Shown here: positions 1-14,023 of the stretch, in pieces
Numbering within the stretch: the stretch's first letter is position 1
Layout of the letters: each line of letters begins with the position of its first letter
Origin: Anarhynchus alexandrinus
Lineage: Eukaryota; Chordata; Aves; Charadriiformes; Charadriidae
NCBI GenBank assembly: GCA_008711295.1
Contig: VUYV01000393.1
Coordinates: 193,005-257,004, forward strand
Reading direction: 5' to 3'
DNA length: 64,000 bases
Program-made: the position numbers and the translations under genes
Notes under the pieces: generated by a model
Told to the model about the DNA's origin: nothing
What the model saw: the letters and a program-made list of their open reading frames with translations, nothing else
Databases searched by the model: none

Positions 1-3000
1 TTGTTAAACAGCTTTTGTACCATGTGCCAATGTTGGCAGTGAAGGTCAGGTCCTACCATCAGGAGGAGCAGTGGTGGCAATTCTCGCCTCTGGTGGTGGG
101 GCTCATGCTCCTGGCTTTGCTGGGTTGCAAACCACGATGAAGTGCTCTGCATGTGGGTTGTAGTTCAGGTTCTACAACTTGGGAAGGTCCTGCAGCCGTA
201 CGCCGCAGAAGCTTTTGTTTTGTCTTTGGCCCTCTTTAAGCTGAGTGTAGGGCAAAGCTGCTGCAACCTCCTCAGATGGGGAATGTGAGATCAAATGCTC
301 TATCTGCAGAAAAGAAAAGTGGGACCACTCATAGCGAGTCCAATACTCATTCAAATACTAAAGACTTTTATTAAAATGTAACTGTAGCCACTCTGGTTCT
401 ATTAACTACAATAAAAATGTTTTATTTATTCTATCTGCAATATTTCCACTTTATGATACATCCTAGGAACTCTGATAGGTTCATTTATTTGTCATTTGAG
501 CAGTGAAATATGAAGGAAGGGTTGGAATCTATAGTGTTATTATGTGGGAGTTATTTGTGCCTTGTGTTCAATATTGCAGATGATAATGCCTCTTCTTTGG
601 TTCCAGTCTTTCATCTGGCATGAAGGTTGCTAAACCTGGCAGTCATTTTCTGAATGAAAGCAGGGGAAGGGAGGAGCGCTGGCATGTCATGCTGAATGTG
701 GCCATGAGATAATAATACCTGTGCTACGCAAGTGTTACACCATAAACAAGAACGGTTAAATTCAGGTGCATAAGAACCTTTCTTTTAGTTTCATCTACCC
801 CATTGTATAAGCTCGACTTCTTGCTCAGTCAGTTTAAACGGCTGACTGTTGGGGACCGAACCACAAAGTTAAGGCAGGTTGCAAAACTGCTAGCTGAGTT
901 CTCTCCCAGCAGGGAAAAAAAAACATCCCCAAACCTAAATTTGCCAGATAAATTATTCATTGTGAATCATTCACTTAATTCTCATAATAAATGGTTTCCT
1001 ACCCTTGGTTCTATTGACTAATTACTGTGTTTAATGTTTTTACTGGCTTTTGTTTTCTATGCAATTTAATTTTGCTGGGATGAGATGGTCTGGAAATGAG
1101 GGAATGAAAGCTCTGTGTCTGTGCTGGTGCATCTCCCACTGAGAGTCATCCACAGATTCTGGTGCAGCCACGCACAGCTAAATTATGCTCAGTAAAGATA
1201 GAGGAAGAATTGTGTCCTGAGTAATGCAGCTCCTCCTTAGGCTTCTTGCTGTGGAGAAGACCATGCTACGTGCATTAGCTGGTACTGTTTTCTGCTGTCT
1301 TTGACCAGCTTCACTGGGTTGCTGAAGCAGCTTACAGCTGCAGCTCTGCTGCCTTCTTGCTTCTCTTTCAAAGCTCTGTAGTGCACACGCTAATGTGTGT
1401 GCAGAGCCTCTGCCTCCATGGGACTCCTGGCTCCCTCTCTTCTGCTTCCAGGCTCTGGCAGAGGTTGTCCCAGGGACTACCCAAATAGGTTGGTTTGGAG
1501 GTGAAGAGGGAGATGATGGAGGGTGGCCAGAACAGCTAGTCACACGCTTCATATGCTTCATGCCTCCCGTACCAGTTGTGTTCAATGTTTACAACTTGCT
1601 ACCTTTGAGGCTAACAGCAATATAGTTTTCTCGGCACAGACAAGGATTAGCAGATTGAGGTTAGTTTATGGTGATGAGAATATACTTTGGAGTTTATCTA
1701 CAAGCTGTTTTGCCAAAAGAACTTCAATTCTACTGATTTTTCAGTATCAAAAATATCACCAGGTTTGGCATACCTGGGGAGCATCAAAATTCCCTAGTCA
1801 GGATGCTGGATATTTCCTCTGCTGTGCAGTCACAAAGCAGAGCCGTGTCCTGTCCCAGAGGCTATAGCAAGGCATTTCTCCAGTGCAGCATTAGAGGTCT
1901 TTAAGGAGAGATTCAATCCCAAACTGGGTGCCTACGCTTTGTGGTTGATAATATTGGCGAATGAGCTAGAAAAGCTTGAAGGAAACTCCTCAAGTGTGAA
2001 TTCACAGTCTGACACTTGAACAGCTGAAGGTGATGCTACAGCAAAGTTATAGCTGTCTCCCTCAGGAAGCCATAAGGAGGACGGGTAGAAGAGGAGGGTA
2101 CGTTATTACAATTGCTTTCAGTGTTGCATTTGTGCCTATAGATACTGTACAGATGGATCTATTCAAATGAGCACATGATGTGACTGATAATTGTCCAGTA
2201 ATGAATATTAAAAAAGAATTCCTATTTCTCTCTAAATGCTGATAATGCTGCTTTGTATCACACAAAGCAATGAAGCTCTCACTGGTGTTACTGAAAGAGT
2301 ACTGAATTTGAAGAATTTAAAGGAATGTGAAACTGGAAGTGCAGTTTGAATAAATCTTATCAAGTGCTCTTCACACAAAAGTACCTTTGACTTCTGTTGC
2401 GCACAGATTATTTGCATGACCTGAGGAAAAGTCTGGAGATTATTTACTATCTAAGTTACAGAGTTCTGTTTGAGTTTCCAGCAACATGTGCCAAAATAAG
2501 GCAGACACAAAGTAAAGTAGTAACAGAGATTTTCTTTTTTAACTGAGTAGAAGAAGCCTTTGTACCTTGTTACAAGCCAGCTCTAGCCCACTGCCAGGAA
2601 TTTGATTAGCTCTTTTGATAATTTATCATGTTTTGATGACTTATTTTTTTTAATTTTTAGTCTTTTTATGCCAACCTTACAATGCGATGTTGAAATCTTA
2701 GTTTCTGAAGTGTGGTGTTTCCTCTCTCCCTTTCCTTCTCCCTCTCTCTTTCTGTTTCCTCTCTAAATTTTAACATGATGCGAGTTAAACCTTTTAAATA
2801 CCATTTAATGCATTTTACGGCACGTGGGCAAGCACTGAAGTTGGCCTTACCTTCTTGGAAGTGTTTGAGGATGGGCTCTGGATGGTAACCAACTCCTGGT
2901 TCTGCAGTAATAACGTTAGTTTGAGTAATTGTGTCCCCACACAGTGATGAGAGCAGGAGCTGGCAACACCGGCCCATGCTCCCACCTGAACTGATGACTC

Positions 3001-4104
3001 CATGTCATGGGAACAGAGCTGAGAGTCTCTCTGTCCTTGATATTTTAGGCCACAGGAGCTCTTTGGAAGACCTGGAAGAGCTGTCCATGCTCCCTGGGGA
3101 GAGAGACTTGAATTCCCCATTGTTAGCAGGGCCTCATTCCTGGCATAGCTTTCCATCCTCTGTGACCCAAAAAAGCTAAATCCCAGCAGTGGTGCTGATT
3201 TGCTTCATTTTTATGTTGATTTTAATAGGTCTGTTTCCTGGGTGGAGTACTGCTTAACATCAGAATGGCAGCAGGACCGAGTGTTTCCAGTTTTTGGTGT
3301 GTATAAGGGTAAAATGAAGCCAATAATAGTTATTTAACACAGGGGGACATTGGGAAGCTCATCAGGTAAAGCACTTTCCAGCTGTTAGCAACAAGCTATT
3401 AGGAAATATCCGTGTAGTTAACTCTGAGACTGGAGAGTTGAGGCAAATTCCAGCAGAAGGAGTTACTGGTTAATTATAATAATAAGCAGAACAGTATTGC
3501 AAATAGTGCACCAAATCAGAACTGTTTTAAAAGCATGCTCCGGTATGTCTATAAATCATGAAAAGAGAGAAAAGCAGTGCAAACCTCGTGAGAATTTTCC
3601 TAACATCTCTTTACTGTCTTCCCCTTCTTGTCTCGGGCTCCATTTGCAGTGATTCATGAAAAAAGCCCTGAAGAGCTGACATTTGGGCTTTGGTCCTTGA
3701 CACTTAAGTAAAATACTTTAAAGTGTAGTTTGGGAGCTTTAGACTCCTTCCTTCCACTCACTCTCTCAAACACTTTTGAAATAAAAAAAAGGCACTAACG
3801 GATGTTGGTTTTCAGTTTTCCTTTCTTCTGCCTTAATCTGTTCTCTGGGGTGCTTGTGGAAAGTGAATCGTTTCAAGGCAGCGTTGCCAGCCCACTTGTA
3901 GGTTGTAAACCCAAGGGGTTCAGGACTGTGGCAAACACTGCCACTTTGTTTGCTCAGCTATTTGAGGAAAGTCAGCGAATACAAGGGCAGCGTGAACAGC
4001 TATGTTACTGTGAGGAAAAAACGAGAGTGAAGAGTTAATGTGCAGGAATGCGCAATAAAATTATTAGGGTTTTTCTACTGCAGACCTGCCTATGAAACTA
4101 ATAA
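1..4104. other. Noncoding, no gene recognised
   Basis: Unique, moderately AT-rich DNA. Open frames are short and overlap on both strands. A faint match to the body of an old LINE at 1,870-1,930 ('GCATTAGAGGTCTTTAAGGA') is too weak to call. Nothing else is visible apart from the CT-rich tract at 2.7 kb. Confidence 0.6.
2721..2764. repeat. Polypyrimidine (CT-rich) tract
   Basis: About 44 bases made almost only of C and T on the plus strand. It is simple sequence. Confidence 0.8.
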
Positions 4105-4195
4105 AGATAGCACTTAGCACCTATGCAGCGCTTTGTTTTCAAAGATCCCTACCAGCATTACCTAATTCCCTTCCAAAATAGCTGTGGGAGTGGTT
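4105..4195 (+). repeat. Ancient SINE-like fragment
   Basis: The order 'AGCACTTAGCACCTATGCAG', 'CGCTTTG', 'TTCAAAG', 'CATTACCTAATTCCC', 'GCTGTGGGAGT' follows an old amniote repeat whose form I recall as 'CACTTATATAGCGCTTT...TTCAAAGCGCTTTACAA...TTAATTAATCC...CCTGTGAGGTAGG'. I do not assign a family name. Divergence is high. Confidence 0.45.
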
Positions 4196-4470
4196 GAAAA
4201 TAATTCAAAGTCTTTGTGTTTCATATATGGGGAGGAAAAGCCTTTGAATGCGTAAACAAAGACTGTTACGCTATTTCCATGTGGCTCTACGATGCACGGG
4301 TAGCAGAGCCAGAAGCTCCCAGGCTCTCATTCAGCCTTTCTGTTTGTATCTGTGCTTCTTTGCCAGATCTAACTATGTGCGCTGCACATAAAGTCAGAGC
4401 AAATAGAAAGCTGTGCTCAGTAATGTATTCGTACACACAAATCAGTCTTACTGGAAATAATTAATAATAA

Positions 4471-4526
4471 TGGACCAGACCATGATCTTGGTTATACTGA
4501 TGTAACTATCGTAACTCTATTGACTG
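4471..4526. repeat. Fossil hairpin-type repeat, fragment
   Basis: 'GGACCAGACCATGATCTTGG', then 'TTATACTGATGTAACTATCG' and 'TAACTCTATTGACT', resembles a widespread sauropsid fossil repeat ('CCAGATCCTGATCTCAGTTACACCAGTGTAA...AACTCCATTGACTTCAATGG'). The core is only partly preserved. Confidence 0.45.
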
Positions 4527-7500
4527 CGCTCTATGCATTTCCCAATTAGCTTATTTTGTTGTTTCACCATAAAATAGCATATGTTGTAAGGGTCAATAAT
4601 GTCTCGTGCTGACAAAGTACTTTTGCAGCCCGTTTCATCCGTGAGGTTGTGGGTACCAAGTTACAACATGTGCATACTTCAAAAACGTTTGGGAGGCTGC
4701 AGCTCAGCAGGAGCTCTGGGGAATAGCCCTTGATCCTAAGAGCATTAAACAAGAAATACACAAGGGGTAATTAGGTGGCAGCAGCTCAAGTTTATATTAA
4801 ACATCCTGCAGCTGTATCAACCAAATTCTCTTGTCTGCGTTGGCTACTATAGCTGTCGAAGCTATTCACGATACAGCTTTTTACTGAAGTCAGCCATAGT
4901 CCTTGTGGAAATCACAAGTGGTCCACAGCGCTGAGGTGCATCCAGCTCTGTCTTCTGCAGCCCAGCAGGACTCGAGCTCCTCCCAGGGAGAAAGGATTTT
5001 TTGCTTATGATGATTCCTGAATTTCAACACTAAACTGTTGTAGGCAGAAAGAGGGAGGAGTCTTGTCTGATACTGGAATTAATGTTTTGTTAATGCCGAA
5101 TCCACTTACCTTTCCCAGGCAGAACTCAGAACCTTATTCCCACTGATCTGTTTCTACAGAGAAAATAACTTTTCATTGTAGAGTCAAAGAGTTAATAAAT
5201 AAAATTGAAGTTCCCCTAAAGGGTCATGAAGCTATCCAGAGGTGAAATGACTAGTCCTAGGTGAGGCAAGAGATGAAACCTGCTTTGTCAACATTTTCAA
5301 AGTGTCATTTTCAAGTTATATTGCTGAAAATAAGCTTAAGAGAATACATCAAAGTAAAGTGATCTGCTTGGATCACATCTGCTTGCACGCTTGTCTGCAG
5401 TCATTACCTTTCCGTCAAAGATGTGTGTCATGTGAACCTCAAAAGAAAAATCAGAACAGAATATTCCAATATTTTTCAACCAAATTCTGCCGTTTTCCTC
5501 AGTTTCTTCCTGGTGTGACTTTCCTTTTGCTATGCAGAGGTTTTGTTTGATTCATTTTGTTGCTAAAGACAGATGAGACAAAGACGTACATGGATTTTTC
5601 TATTTGTAAATGAGCACTACAAAGCAGAAGATATGACATAAAATAACATCTCCGTCTTACAGTAAACAAAACAAACTACTATACAATGAAGAGAATGACA
5701 GGAGCACATTGTATGTGTCAAAATGAAATAGGACATCCGTGTAGTAAAAAGTGCTGCTAAGAAAGCCTTTCAAGTGTTTAATTGAGGGAAAACAGATCGT
5801 TAAAGTATGGATTTGATTTTTGGAAAGAACAATGCCTGCTGCTTTTGACAATGGCTCTTGGGTTGTTTATAATCAATACATTATCGCACAGTTCTTTCAG
5901 GCCCTTCTGCGGTGTGCCGTTGTGTCAGTACCTGATTCGGAAAGAAGCTGAACTGATTTATCAATTAACTGCTTTGTAGTGAAATCATCACCTATCAGAC
6001 TCCAGCATCTAGAGGTCACCAGCTACATAATGCGCTGGGAGACCTCGGCTGTGCCTGGGGCCTGTTTGCAGGAGTGAAACGAGAAAGGAGGGCCAAATCT
6101 CAGCGCAGGATCCCTGCAAGCGCCTCTTAGGACTGGCGTGAATGAGAAGAAATCTGCAGCCGGTGGTAGAGCAGAGATGGGATTGGAATTTATGGGGTTT
6201 TTTTGGTGTGTATACTTGGATGGTCAGGAACTGGATGGGTGTTTGAATTACTTAAAATTGAAGAGGGTGATGCCTCCTCAAGTTCACTGTCCATCTGCAA
6301 GCTGACGCTGCGATTACAGCAGGAGAGTGGTGTAGCTGGGAATGAATACAGATAAATAAAGCTGACCCAGCTCCAATCTGGGCGGAAGAGGTTTTACCAG
6401 CATCTCCTCACTGAGGCCAGAAAACCAGGCTCTCGGCTGAGCTGTGCAGCCCAGTCCAGCCGACCCCGGCGGTCGGCCTCGCCGCCCAGCTCTGCCTCCA
6501 GTGACCTGCACCCGCTTCCAGCTGATGCTGCAGACCGGCGTGGCCGTTTTGCCACTTTGAAGGAAATTCTTCTTCCTCTTAAAAAGGATTATTTTATGCC
6601 TTTCAGTTGTTTTTTTGTGGCATGGAATACATCTCTAGCTAATGCCCCTCATTATGGATTTCCTTAATTATTTGGTTTCTCAGCGGCTTAGTAATCTAAT
6701 ATGACTCTAGGGACAAATCCTTGCCTGAGATCACAGCCTAAATATCTAATGTTCTATGGGATCCAGAGATTAGCAGAACTAAATCCTAAATCCTCTGGGG
6801 CTAGAGAGTGCCAGTGAACTTGATGGGGAACTGCCAGTACATGGCTGAAACCACGGGGAACAGAAGTCAAATAATGGTGCATCTGGAGAAGCGGGAATGC
6901 ACCGGCTCGCCCGCCACTCCAGCCTCTCCCACCCCCAAGTCTTATTTGTTATTATAGGGTCACGGGGATTTGAAACGGAACAAAATGAGGGTGAGGTTTG
7001 TTAGAGCATCACCACAGGTCACTTGTAGTGGCTGGAAAGGGATGTCCGTTGTCATACACAAAGCATTAGTACTGAGGGTGCGGGAGAGGGGAAGGAAGAG
7101 GCTCTTTTTTGCTATGCTACGTTGCTGTTCCCTCCTGTTTTCTGGCTGCCGAAACACACCCATTATCTCAGGAACTGTTACTGTTATTTGTCTGATGCGG
7201 AGTAGTAAATCACATCCCAGTCGGAGGGAGGGTCCCAGGTTTTGATTGAATCCCAAACCAGACAGGTCCTATTATCCTTCTTTTTGTCTCTTATTCAAAT
7301 GTGCCTGAATCATTATAGATTTTAACATAAGGTACTGAAAAATATGCAAATTTCTGTAGGATTTCAGGCCTCTGAGATTTAAATTTTGCAAAACCAGCTA
7401 GCAGATTTCAACATCTTATCTTAATGCAACACTGTACCTGCAAATCTGGTTACTAAAATGTGCCTTTTTTTTCTAGATCAGTTCCAATTATAGTTTTATT

Positions 7501-9135
7501 ATTCCAGGTCTGCTAACCCTTATTTTATCTATATGTATGCAGCCTATTTGATTTTATATTTTTATCCCATCCCATTTGATAGTCTGGGAAAAAAATGTTT
7601 ATGGATTTCTAAATTTTCGTCACCGTAGTTCTGAGGTTAGAGCTTTGTCACCCTAAGTGTATACGGAATAATTACAGATGTGCACTGTACATATATACAT
7701 GCTAATCCAGTACGGCCCTTGCCATGAATTTTAACATTTTGACCGTACCAAGTATTGCTGGTTTTAGTGGTCACTTGGGTCCCTCCAACTCATGGTAATA
7801 GAGAATCATCTTCACGTCGGTGCAGTGTGTATGCAGCTTCGTCCCATATAAATTGCTTTGTATTGGAATTATCATTACAGCAACACTATTATTTTTAGGA
7901 ATATGATGAGGTGCGAAAGAATGGAAAAAAATAGCCTCCCTCCCACTGACGTTATTAGTGTAACTTTTCACAGCTCATTCTAGCAAACTTTGTGGCTATC
8001 TTAAGATTTCCTCTACAGCAAAAAAGAGAATAAAGCATTAGGCACATCAAACAGCATAAGAGCTACTGAAGTGTTACCCTTTGCTCTTGCGTTAAAGGCA
8101 TGTTGTTACTACCTGTTTTGAGAAAATACGAGTGTTCGGTTCTTCAAACCTAACGAGTACCAGCTGGGACACATTTCCGTTTCTATAAAGGAAAGTAGAT
8201 TTAACCTTTGTACGGTGGTGTTCACCCAAATTATTCAGCCTTGGGGATATTCTGCTGAGTGGCAGGATCTTGCCAAGCTGTGCGTTGCTTATTTCTGCCC
8301 CCTTTGTCATTGCAGCGCAAGGATGTCTCAATAAACAACATCTGGAAAGTGACTTGAGAAGTTCCTTGTTAATCATTTATTGGTTATAGGCTGAAGAGCA
8401 TTTGGTAAACAGGGGCTGATGCCAATTACCTGGCAAGAATTTTGGTTTGCTCAGAAGATCTAAAGGACGCTGTGATCATTAAATTCTTTCAGTCTCTGCG
8501 CTGGGAAAATATTAACTTGAGAGAGGCAGAACTGTTAAGCGAGAAATTTTAACAATTGACAAATGTATGTGGCAGCCTCTTCACAAACTTGTCTGCTGAA
8601 TAAAATGTTTGCACTTTTTATCATTGGTATTGAAAGCCCAGTCCACGGAGCTGTTTGCTCAGTCTCCAGAGAACAATCAGTTCAGATCAGTTATTTTCAA
8701 CCCTTATATTGTACTCTGCGCACCACCTCAGAAACGTTACTGATGTCTAAGCAGAAGCGTGGATAAGAATGGGAAATCTGGGTGACATTCTGCGAAGGCT
8801 GTGTTCGTACTGTGTTTGGAGCGTTCCTCTTTGGCTTCCCACGATAATACTAATATTACACGTTGTTTTTCATAACAGTATGACATTACTCTCTGAATCT
8901 TAATATTTCTTAGAAAAAGCAACGATACAAGTGGATTTACACTGTGTTGCAGAGGCTACCTATGGCAGGGTGAACAGCAGCTGGAAAGCTCTGAGATAAA
9001 TGTGACAAAATGGTTTCCTTTTGGGGTCTGTGCTGGCCTGCTCGCTGCTGGCACCTTTGGTGTGCTGGAGCACGGACACGATGGAACTAGGGACAAACGC
9101 TTTCTTACATGGCCAATGTCCCTTTTTAGGGATTT

Positions 9136-9149
9136 AAAAAAAAAAAAAA
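9136..9149. repeat. Poly-A tract (A14)
   Basis: Fourteen consecutive A residues. No retrotransposon body is recognisable upstream, so this looks like simple sequence rather than an insertion tail. Confidence 0.8.
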
Positions 9150-9638
9150 GCCACACAACTGCTGCAGTTTTAATTTGATAGAAGTGCAGACAGGATAATC
9201 CTGATAATGGTGAATTCATTTAAGCTCTTTGTATCAGCAGTTTTCTTAATGTGTGATTTTTATCACAAGGGGTGCTCTGTCTCCATTGGCCTCTAAGGAC
9301 TACTGTAATACAAATAATCACTCACTGAGAGTTAATTGATAACTTTCACCTTTTCATAATCTTCAACCTTTACTCTTGTAATTTATACCAGCGTATAAAT
9401 TAGAAATTTATACCACTGATTCTGGTGGACTTGCTCTTGATCCACACTCAGCAAAGACAGGTCACTGTTGATTTCTGAGAACTGCTCTGTCCACTCCTTC
9501 CTAAAACCGGTTGGTGGGAAAATATCATCATCAGGTCCTGTTAGTGCATTACTGGGCTTAACAGAAGATTTCAGTGCAATCGATTGCAGAAAAACTGCAT
9601 TAAAGGAAATAAGAAAATATTTAAAGATTATGGATGGG

Positions 9639-9659
9639 TTTTTTTTTTGGGGGGGGGGG
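9639..9659. repeat. T10-G11 homopolymer junction
   Basis: Ten T residues are followed directly by eleven G residues. This is simple sequence whose exact length is likely to be error-prone or polymorphic. Confidence 0.9.
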
Positions 9660-12549
9660 TGTGTTTAGCGCTATGTTCGTGGGTGCTCTGTAAGTCTTTA
9701 CCATGGAACTATAATTATCCATTCAAAAAATAGTAAATTGATCAGTGTCTCTTTAAGGTTAAATGAATAATTTGGTTCAATAATTATTTCAATCCTTTCT
9801 CTCTTTAGAAATTATATTTAACTGTATGTAGATGCCGCAAGGTTATAGCTTAGGTCTTCAAATTACAAGAAGAGGAAAAGAGGGAGGATGGCTAAAATAC
9901 AGGGACTTAAGATAGCCGATTTAGCATGGGGTTAGTTCAGCTTAATACCCAATTAACACAATTAGGACTCCATGCTGTCCACACTTAAACTATGCAGATC
10001 TCTCATTTTTCTATTATTAGAATGAAATGCAGAGCTATGTGACTCTTTTGCCGACGTTATGCAAAGTCATTTTTTTCTCTCTTCTATAATTAAGTGTGCA
10101 GCTTAAGACACTGCCAAGTGCTGAGAGCAGCTTTAGCTTACATGGTAGCGCTTCCCAAGAAGGTCACATGGACTTTGGTTCTGATTTGAAAGTATGTTGT
10201 GGAGATGGGAAGGTGATCTGGAAATCAAGCATTATTTAAAAGTTTTAGTGAAAGCAGTAACTCTGAGAAATCTGCACACGGGACTTTACTATTTCTATGG
10301 ATTTTTTCAAACAAGGAAAGGACTTTAAGTAAAACTGTAGAGATTCTGCCAGTTCCTGAATTTTGCAGCAATTCAGGAGCTGACTTGCTAAGTTAGACTT
10401 TCCTAATGTTGTAGCACCATTTTAGGTGCTTTTATTTTTGTGGTGGGCTTTTGTAATCTCCCAGATAAACCATTTTGTAGTAAGTTTGCGCGCAACAGTT
10501 TTGGAAGAATATTAGCTTAACCAGACCTGCCAAATCTACTGCTNCAACACAGTATGGTTTTAACGGTGTCAGTTATTCATTTGTCTTTTCCCTATGTTTC
10601 CGCCAGCCTGGGATGTTCAGTGGACCAGACATCACTCGTGTGTACGTTACTCATGTTTAAGTCGTGAATCCATGGTGTGTTTTGAGCCCAGCGCACCCGC
10701 TGAGTTGGTCACTCTGCCTGTAGGGTGGCTGTGCTGAAGTGAGGGGGATTGGGTCCCTTTGGCCTCCAGATGCCCAGTGGTGTGGTGTGAAGAGGGGACG
10801 GAGAGGACTGTGCATCTTTTGCCTTTAGAGGAGTTCACATTGCCTTTGGAGTCGGCTGAAACGTAATCATCAGAGAGCGCTTACAGTAATTCCTTTCAGG
10901 AGCAACTTGTTTGCCTTCAGAAAGGCCCAAAAGGCACCAAAAGGCACTTATTTTCAAAGCATTCCTAGGGAAAGGTATAACAATTCTTCTGTGTTTTCTT
11001 CTTTACTCGAGTCAGTATCTCCATCCCACAAAAACAAACAGACAGACTGACTAACAAGATGCCTGCGTTCAGCATTTGGCAAAGCTTGATCAGTTTGCCA
11101 AATGGCAGTGGCTCTTTTCAGAAATGACCTTGCAGGGGAGAGGGGGCTTTGGTCGGTTCAAACGACTGAACCTCATTATCCCTTGTGGCTACATACCTAC
11201 AGAGCTCTCTGCAGTAAATCACGAGATTTTCCACAGCAAATGGAGATGAGATTTTGGTGGGTTTGATTGAAGTATTGGCCGCTTATAATGATGTTTTGCT
11301 CTATTTGACTGTGGTTTGAAGTGCTCTGCTCAGACACGGAGAGCACCCTCAAAAAGGAGGGGAGCTCCTCTGTGTGTAGGGAGAGCTGCTGCCCGGCTCC
11401 AGCTCCAGGAGAGACACCTCTCAAAGGGACACCACTGCTCACCAAGGGAAAGTGAGCACAGCTGCTGGGGGGATGGGAAGCTTGGGGTTAGGATCCTGGT
11501 CATTATTCCAGTGAGCGGGAGATGTCCAGAAGAGGAACGCTTTTCTGTGGCTCAGTGTAAATACTGAGCGAAGGGAGAGATGAAGTGTAGGTGAGAGCTT
11601 TTTAATAGAGAACTGGGAGAGGGGAGGCCGTAGTGACAGTCCCCACTGAGCGTCCTCTCCTTGCCAGGCCCTGGCTGGAGCGGGCAGGGGTTGCCTGTGT
11701 GTCACAGTCAGGCTGTGTTTGAGCAAAAGCAGCTCAGTCGTTCAGGAGAACCTCGCCGTGATGCACAATGCGGGAGGTGAGAACGAAGGGTAAACTGGTT
11801 GACACAGAGCGGTGTGAGAGGAGGTGCCTTCCTGTTCCTGGTTGCAGCCGACATAGGTGACTAAATTTCTTTTGTGTGTCTTTGCTTGTAAATCCTCACC
11901 GGGCAGTGACACGGACGATATATCTCCGGCTGTACAACGGAAAAAGCAAGAACCAGAATTCCCCTTACTGTGCTCTCCCCATACAAACAAGAGGCACGTG
12001 CGTGGGTATATAAAGCTTTCTCAGGCCTCTGGTAGCCACTTCCACAATGAAAAATCTTCACGTGAGGTGCAACTAAACAAGACGTGTGTGTCTGTGACAG
12101 TGACCCAGCTGTTTACCAGCCAGAGCGAGTCTGCTGATTGAGATTTCACGGCTCTGCGCAGCTTGCAACAGCTGCAAAATCGCTTTATGCTGTCAGTGGA
12201 TGTTGCCTGCTACAATTCAAACCCTCTTTCCCTCCTGTCCTACCTACTAAGGTGACCTGTATAGCCAAAGTGTTGAGTGTGGGGGCTGTATTGGTAATCA
12301 AGGCTGAAGATTGCTATTGCCCGGCTGCAAACGGAATAGCCTATTGCCCTGGGCGCAGCACGGCCCCTGAGCCTGCTGCAGCTGGACAGACTTCCCAAGG
12401 ACCAAAGTCAGATCAATAAAATACCATACCCACCTCGATTCTGCTAATGCAAAGTGTTTTCCCATTTTGTGATTTGGGTTCTCTGGGCATGCCATTCTTC
12501 TGTCTCTGTCAGGAAAGGGGAGAATTATGTCCTCTGTAAATGTTCAGGT

Positions 12550-12575
12550 TTTTCCACTGAGTTCAAGGGAACTGT
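12550..12575. repeat. Fossil repeat core, short
   Basis: 'TTTCCACTGAGTTCAAGGGA' resembles the 'CCCATTGACTTCAATGGGA' core of the fossil repeat family seen at 18.1, 26.6 and 56.9 kb. It is short and could be chance. Confidence 0.25.
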
Positions 12576-14023
12576 ACTAAATTGGATAAATTAAAAGTCT
12601 GTCAAAATACTTAATGTGTAATAAGGTAGTGTCGGTACTTTAGTCATTTCAGAGAGCATAAAACTCCCCAGTATCATCATATGTGTGGTAATTTCAGTAT
12701 CTCCAAAGCTCAGGATTCTAGAAATTGCTGAGGTCCTTCTGCATGGGGGAGAGGAGGCATACCAAAGTCTTTCTTATTTTTGAGTGCAAGGCACAGTGCC
12801 ACAAAACCAAATGTGTTTCTTCCCGCGTGTGCCTAAACTTACCAGTAGCTTTCCAGTGCTTTTGTATGGACGGGCTATCTTGAGAAACCCACTGTGATCT
12901 GCGAGATTTACAGTGCCTGAGCCTGGCGGCTATCGTGATGAGTGGTGGTGGTGATGAAGGAAAGGATGGGAGGTTTTATTCTGTTCAGTTCTCTGAAGTT
13001 CTGCACAGGCCGTAGGCTGATGGGGAGCAGCCCACAGGCATGGCCCGTACTTCAGGTAAACTGGTGTCAATCCAAAATAACCCTCGGAGCTGGAGTCAAG
13101 GGTGTTGTGGCAAACTCGCATGGGAAGAGCCGAGAGCAGAATCTGTCTCAAAAGCAGATATCTGAAGGTAAATAAAGTTTATCTTTGCACTTCTTTACGG
13201 TAACATAAGCCATTAGACACAAAAGTGACAGTTTCTCCATTATTGCCAGGCAGATGCATCAGATGTGTCAGTGTTAGTGTGCTGAAAAATAACGTCCAGT
13301 AATGCTTTCTTATAAAGGAGAGGCAGTCGCCAGAGTAAATGCAAGGAAATCATCAGGCTCGGAGTGTGGTATTGTGGTTAACCAATGTAGGCAGGTACTG
13401 GAGGTGTGAAATTGAAAAAGTCATGAACGCTTCCTACCTTATTCTTTGTAGACAGGTTTCTTGTACTTACTTAAAGGCTGAGAGACCCAAGGGACAGTGT
13501 TACCACCTTTATTACTTTCTCTCTAATGAGATTTTCCAGATTTGTGGCAAAGCCACATCCCATATCACAAATGAGATACCAGCCTTTGCTGCGTTGGTCA
13601 ACTTGCCTTAGAGTGAAGAAGCAGCCGTAACTCTTGCCATTCGGTATTTTCTCAGCTTTCTTTAATGTATTTAAAACTTAACACAGAGATGCTGCCCTTT
13701 CTGAAGGGGAAAAATTCAGCCTCGACAAAACTGTTACGTCAGTCAGGTCCTAAGGAAGAGGGAAGTTTGCTCAGAATTGTGTTTTAGATAAGACTTAGGA
13801 CTAGACTGAGCAACCTTTGCTTGCAAACAAAAGCCCATTAAAATAAGCAGAACTACTCTTTTAAGTCAGTATTTACATCAGACTGCCCTTAAAGTCTTTA
13901 ATTCACAATTACTTAATCTCTCAAACATTTGTATATTACAGTACTTCAGTTACAACTTCATACACCTGCAGCCTTTGGTGTCGCTATTTTATTTTAAAGA
14001 AAATTTAACATACAAGTCAAGTG

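Larger units (their letters stand above)
4527..14023. other. Noncoding, no gene recognised
   Basis: Unique sequence with two homopolymer sites (9.14 and 9.64 kb) and one ambiguous base at 10,544. The patch 6,400-6,540 is GC-rich with a handful of CpGs (CCCCGGCGGTCGG) but too small to call an island. No splice-bounded open frame could be defined. Confidence 0.6.

Noticed and set aside
1870..1930. Possible old LINE fragment around 'GCATTAGAGGTCTTTAAGGA'
   Set aside because: Similarity to the CR1 body is limited to a few short words and is not ordered over enough length to support a call.
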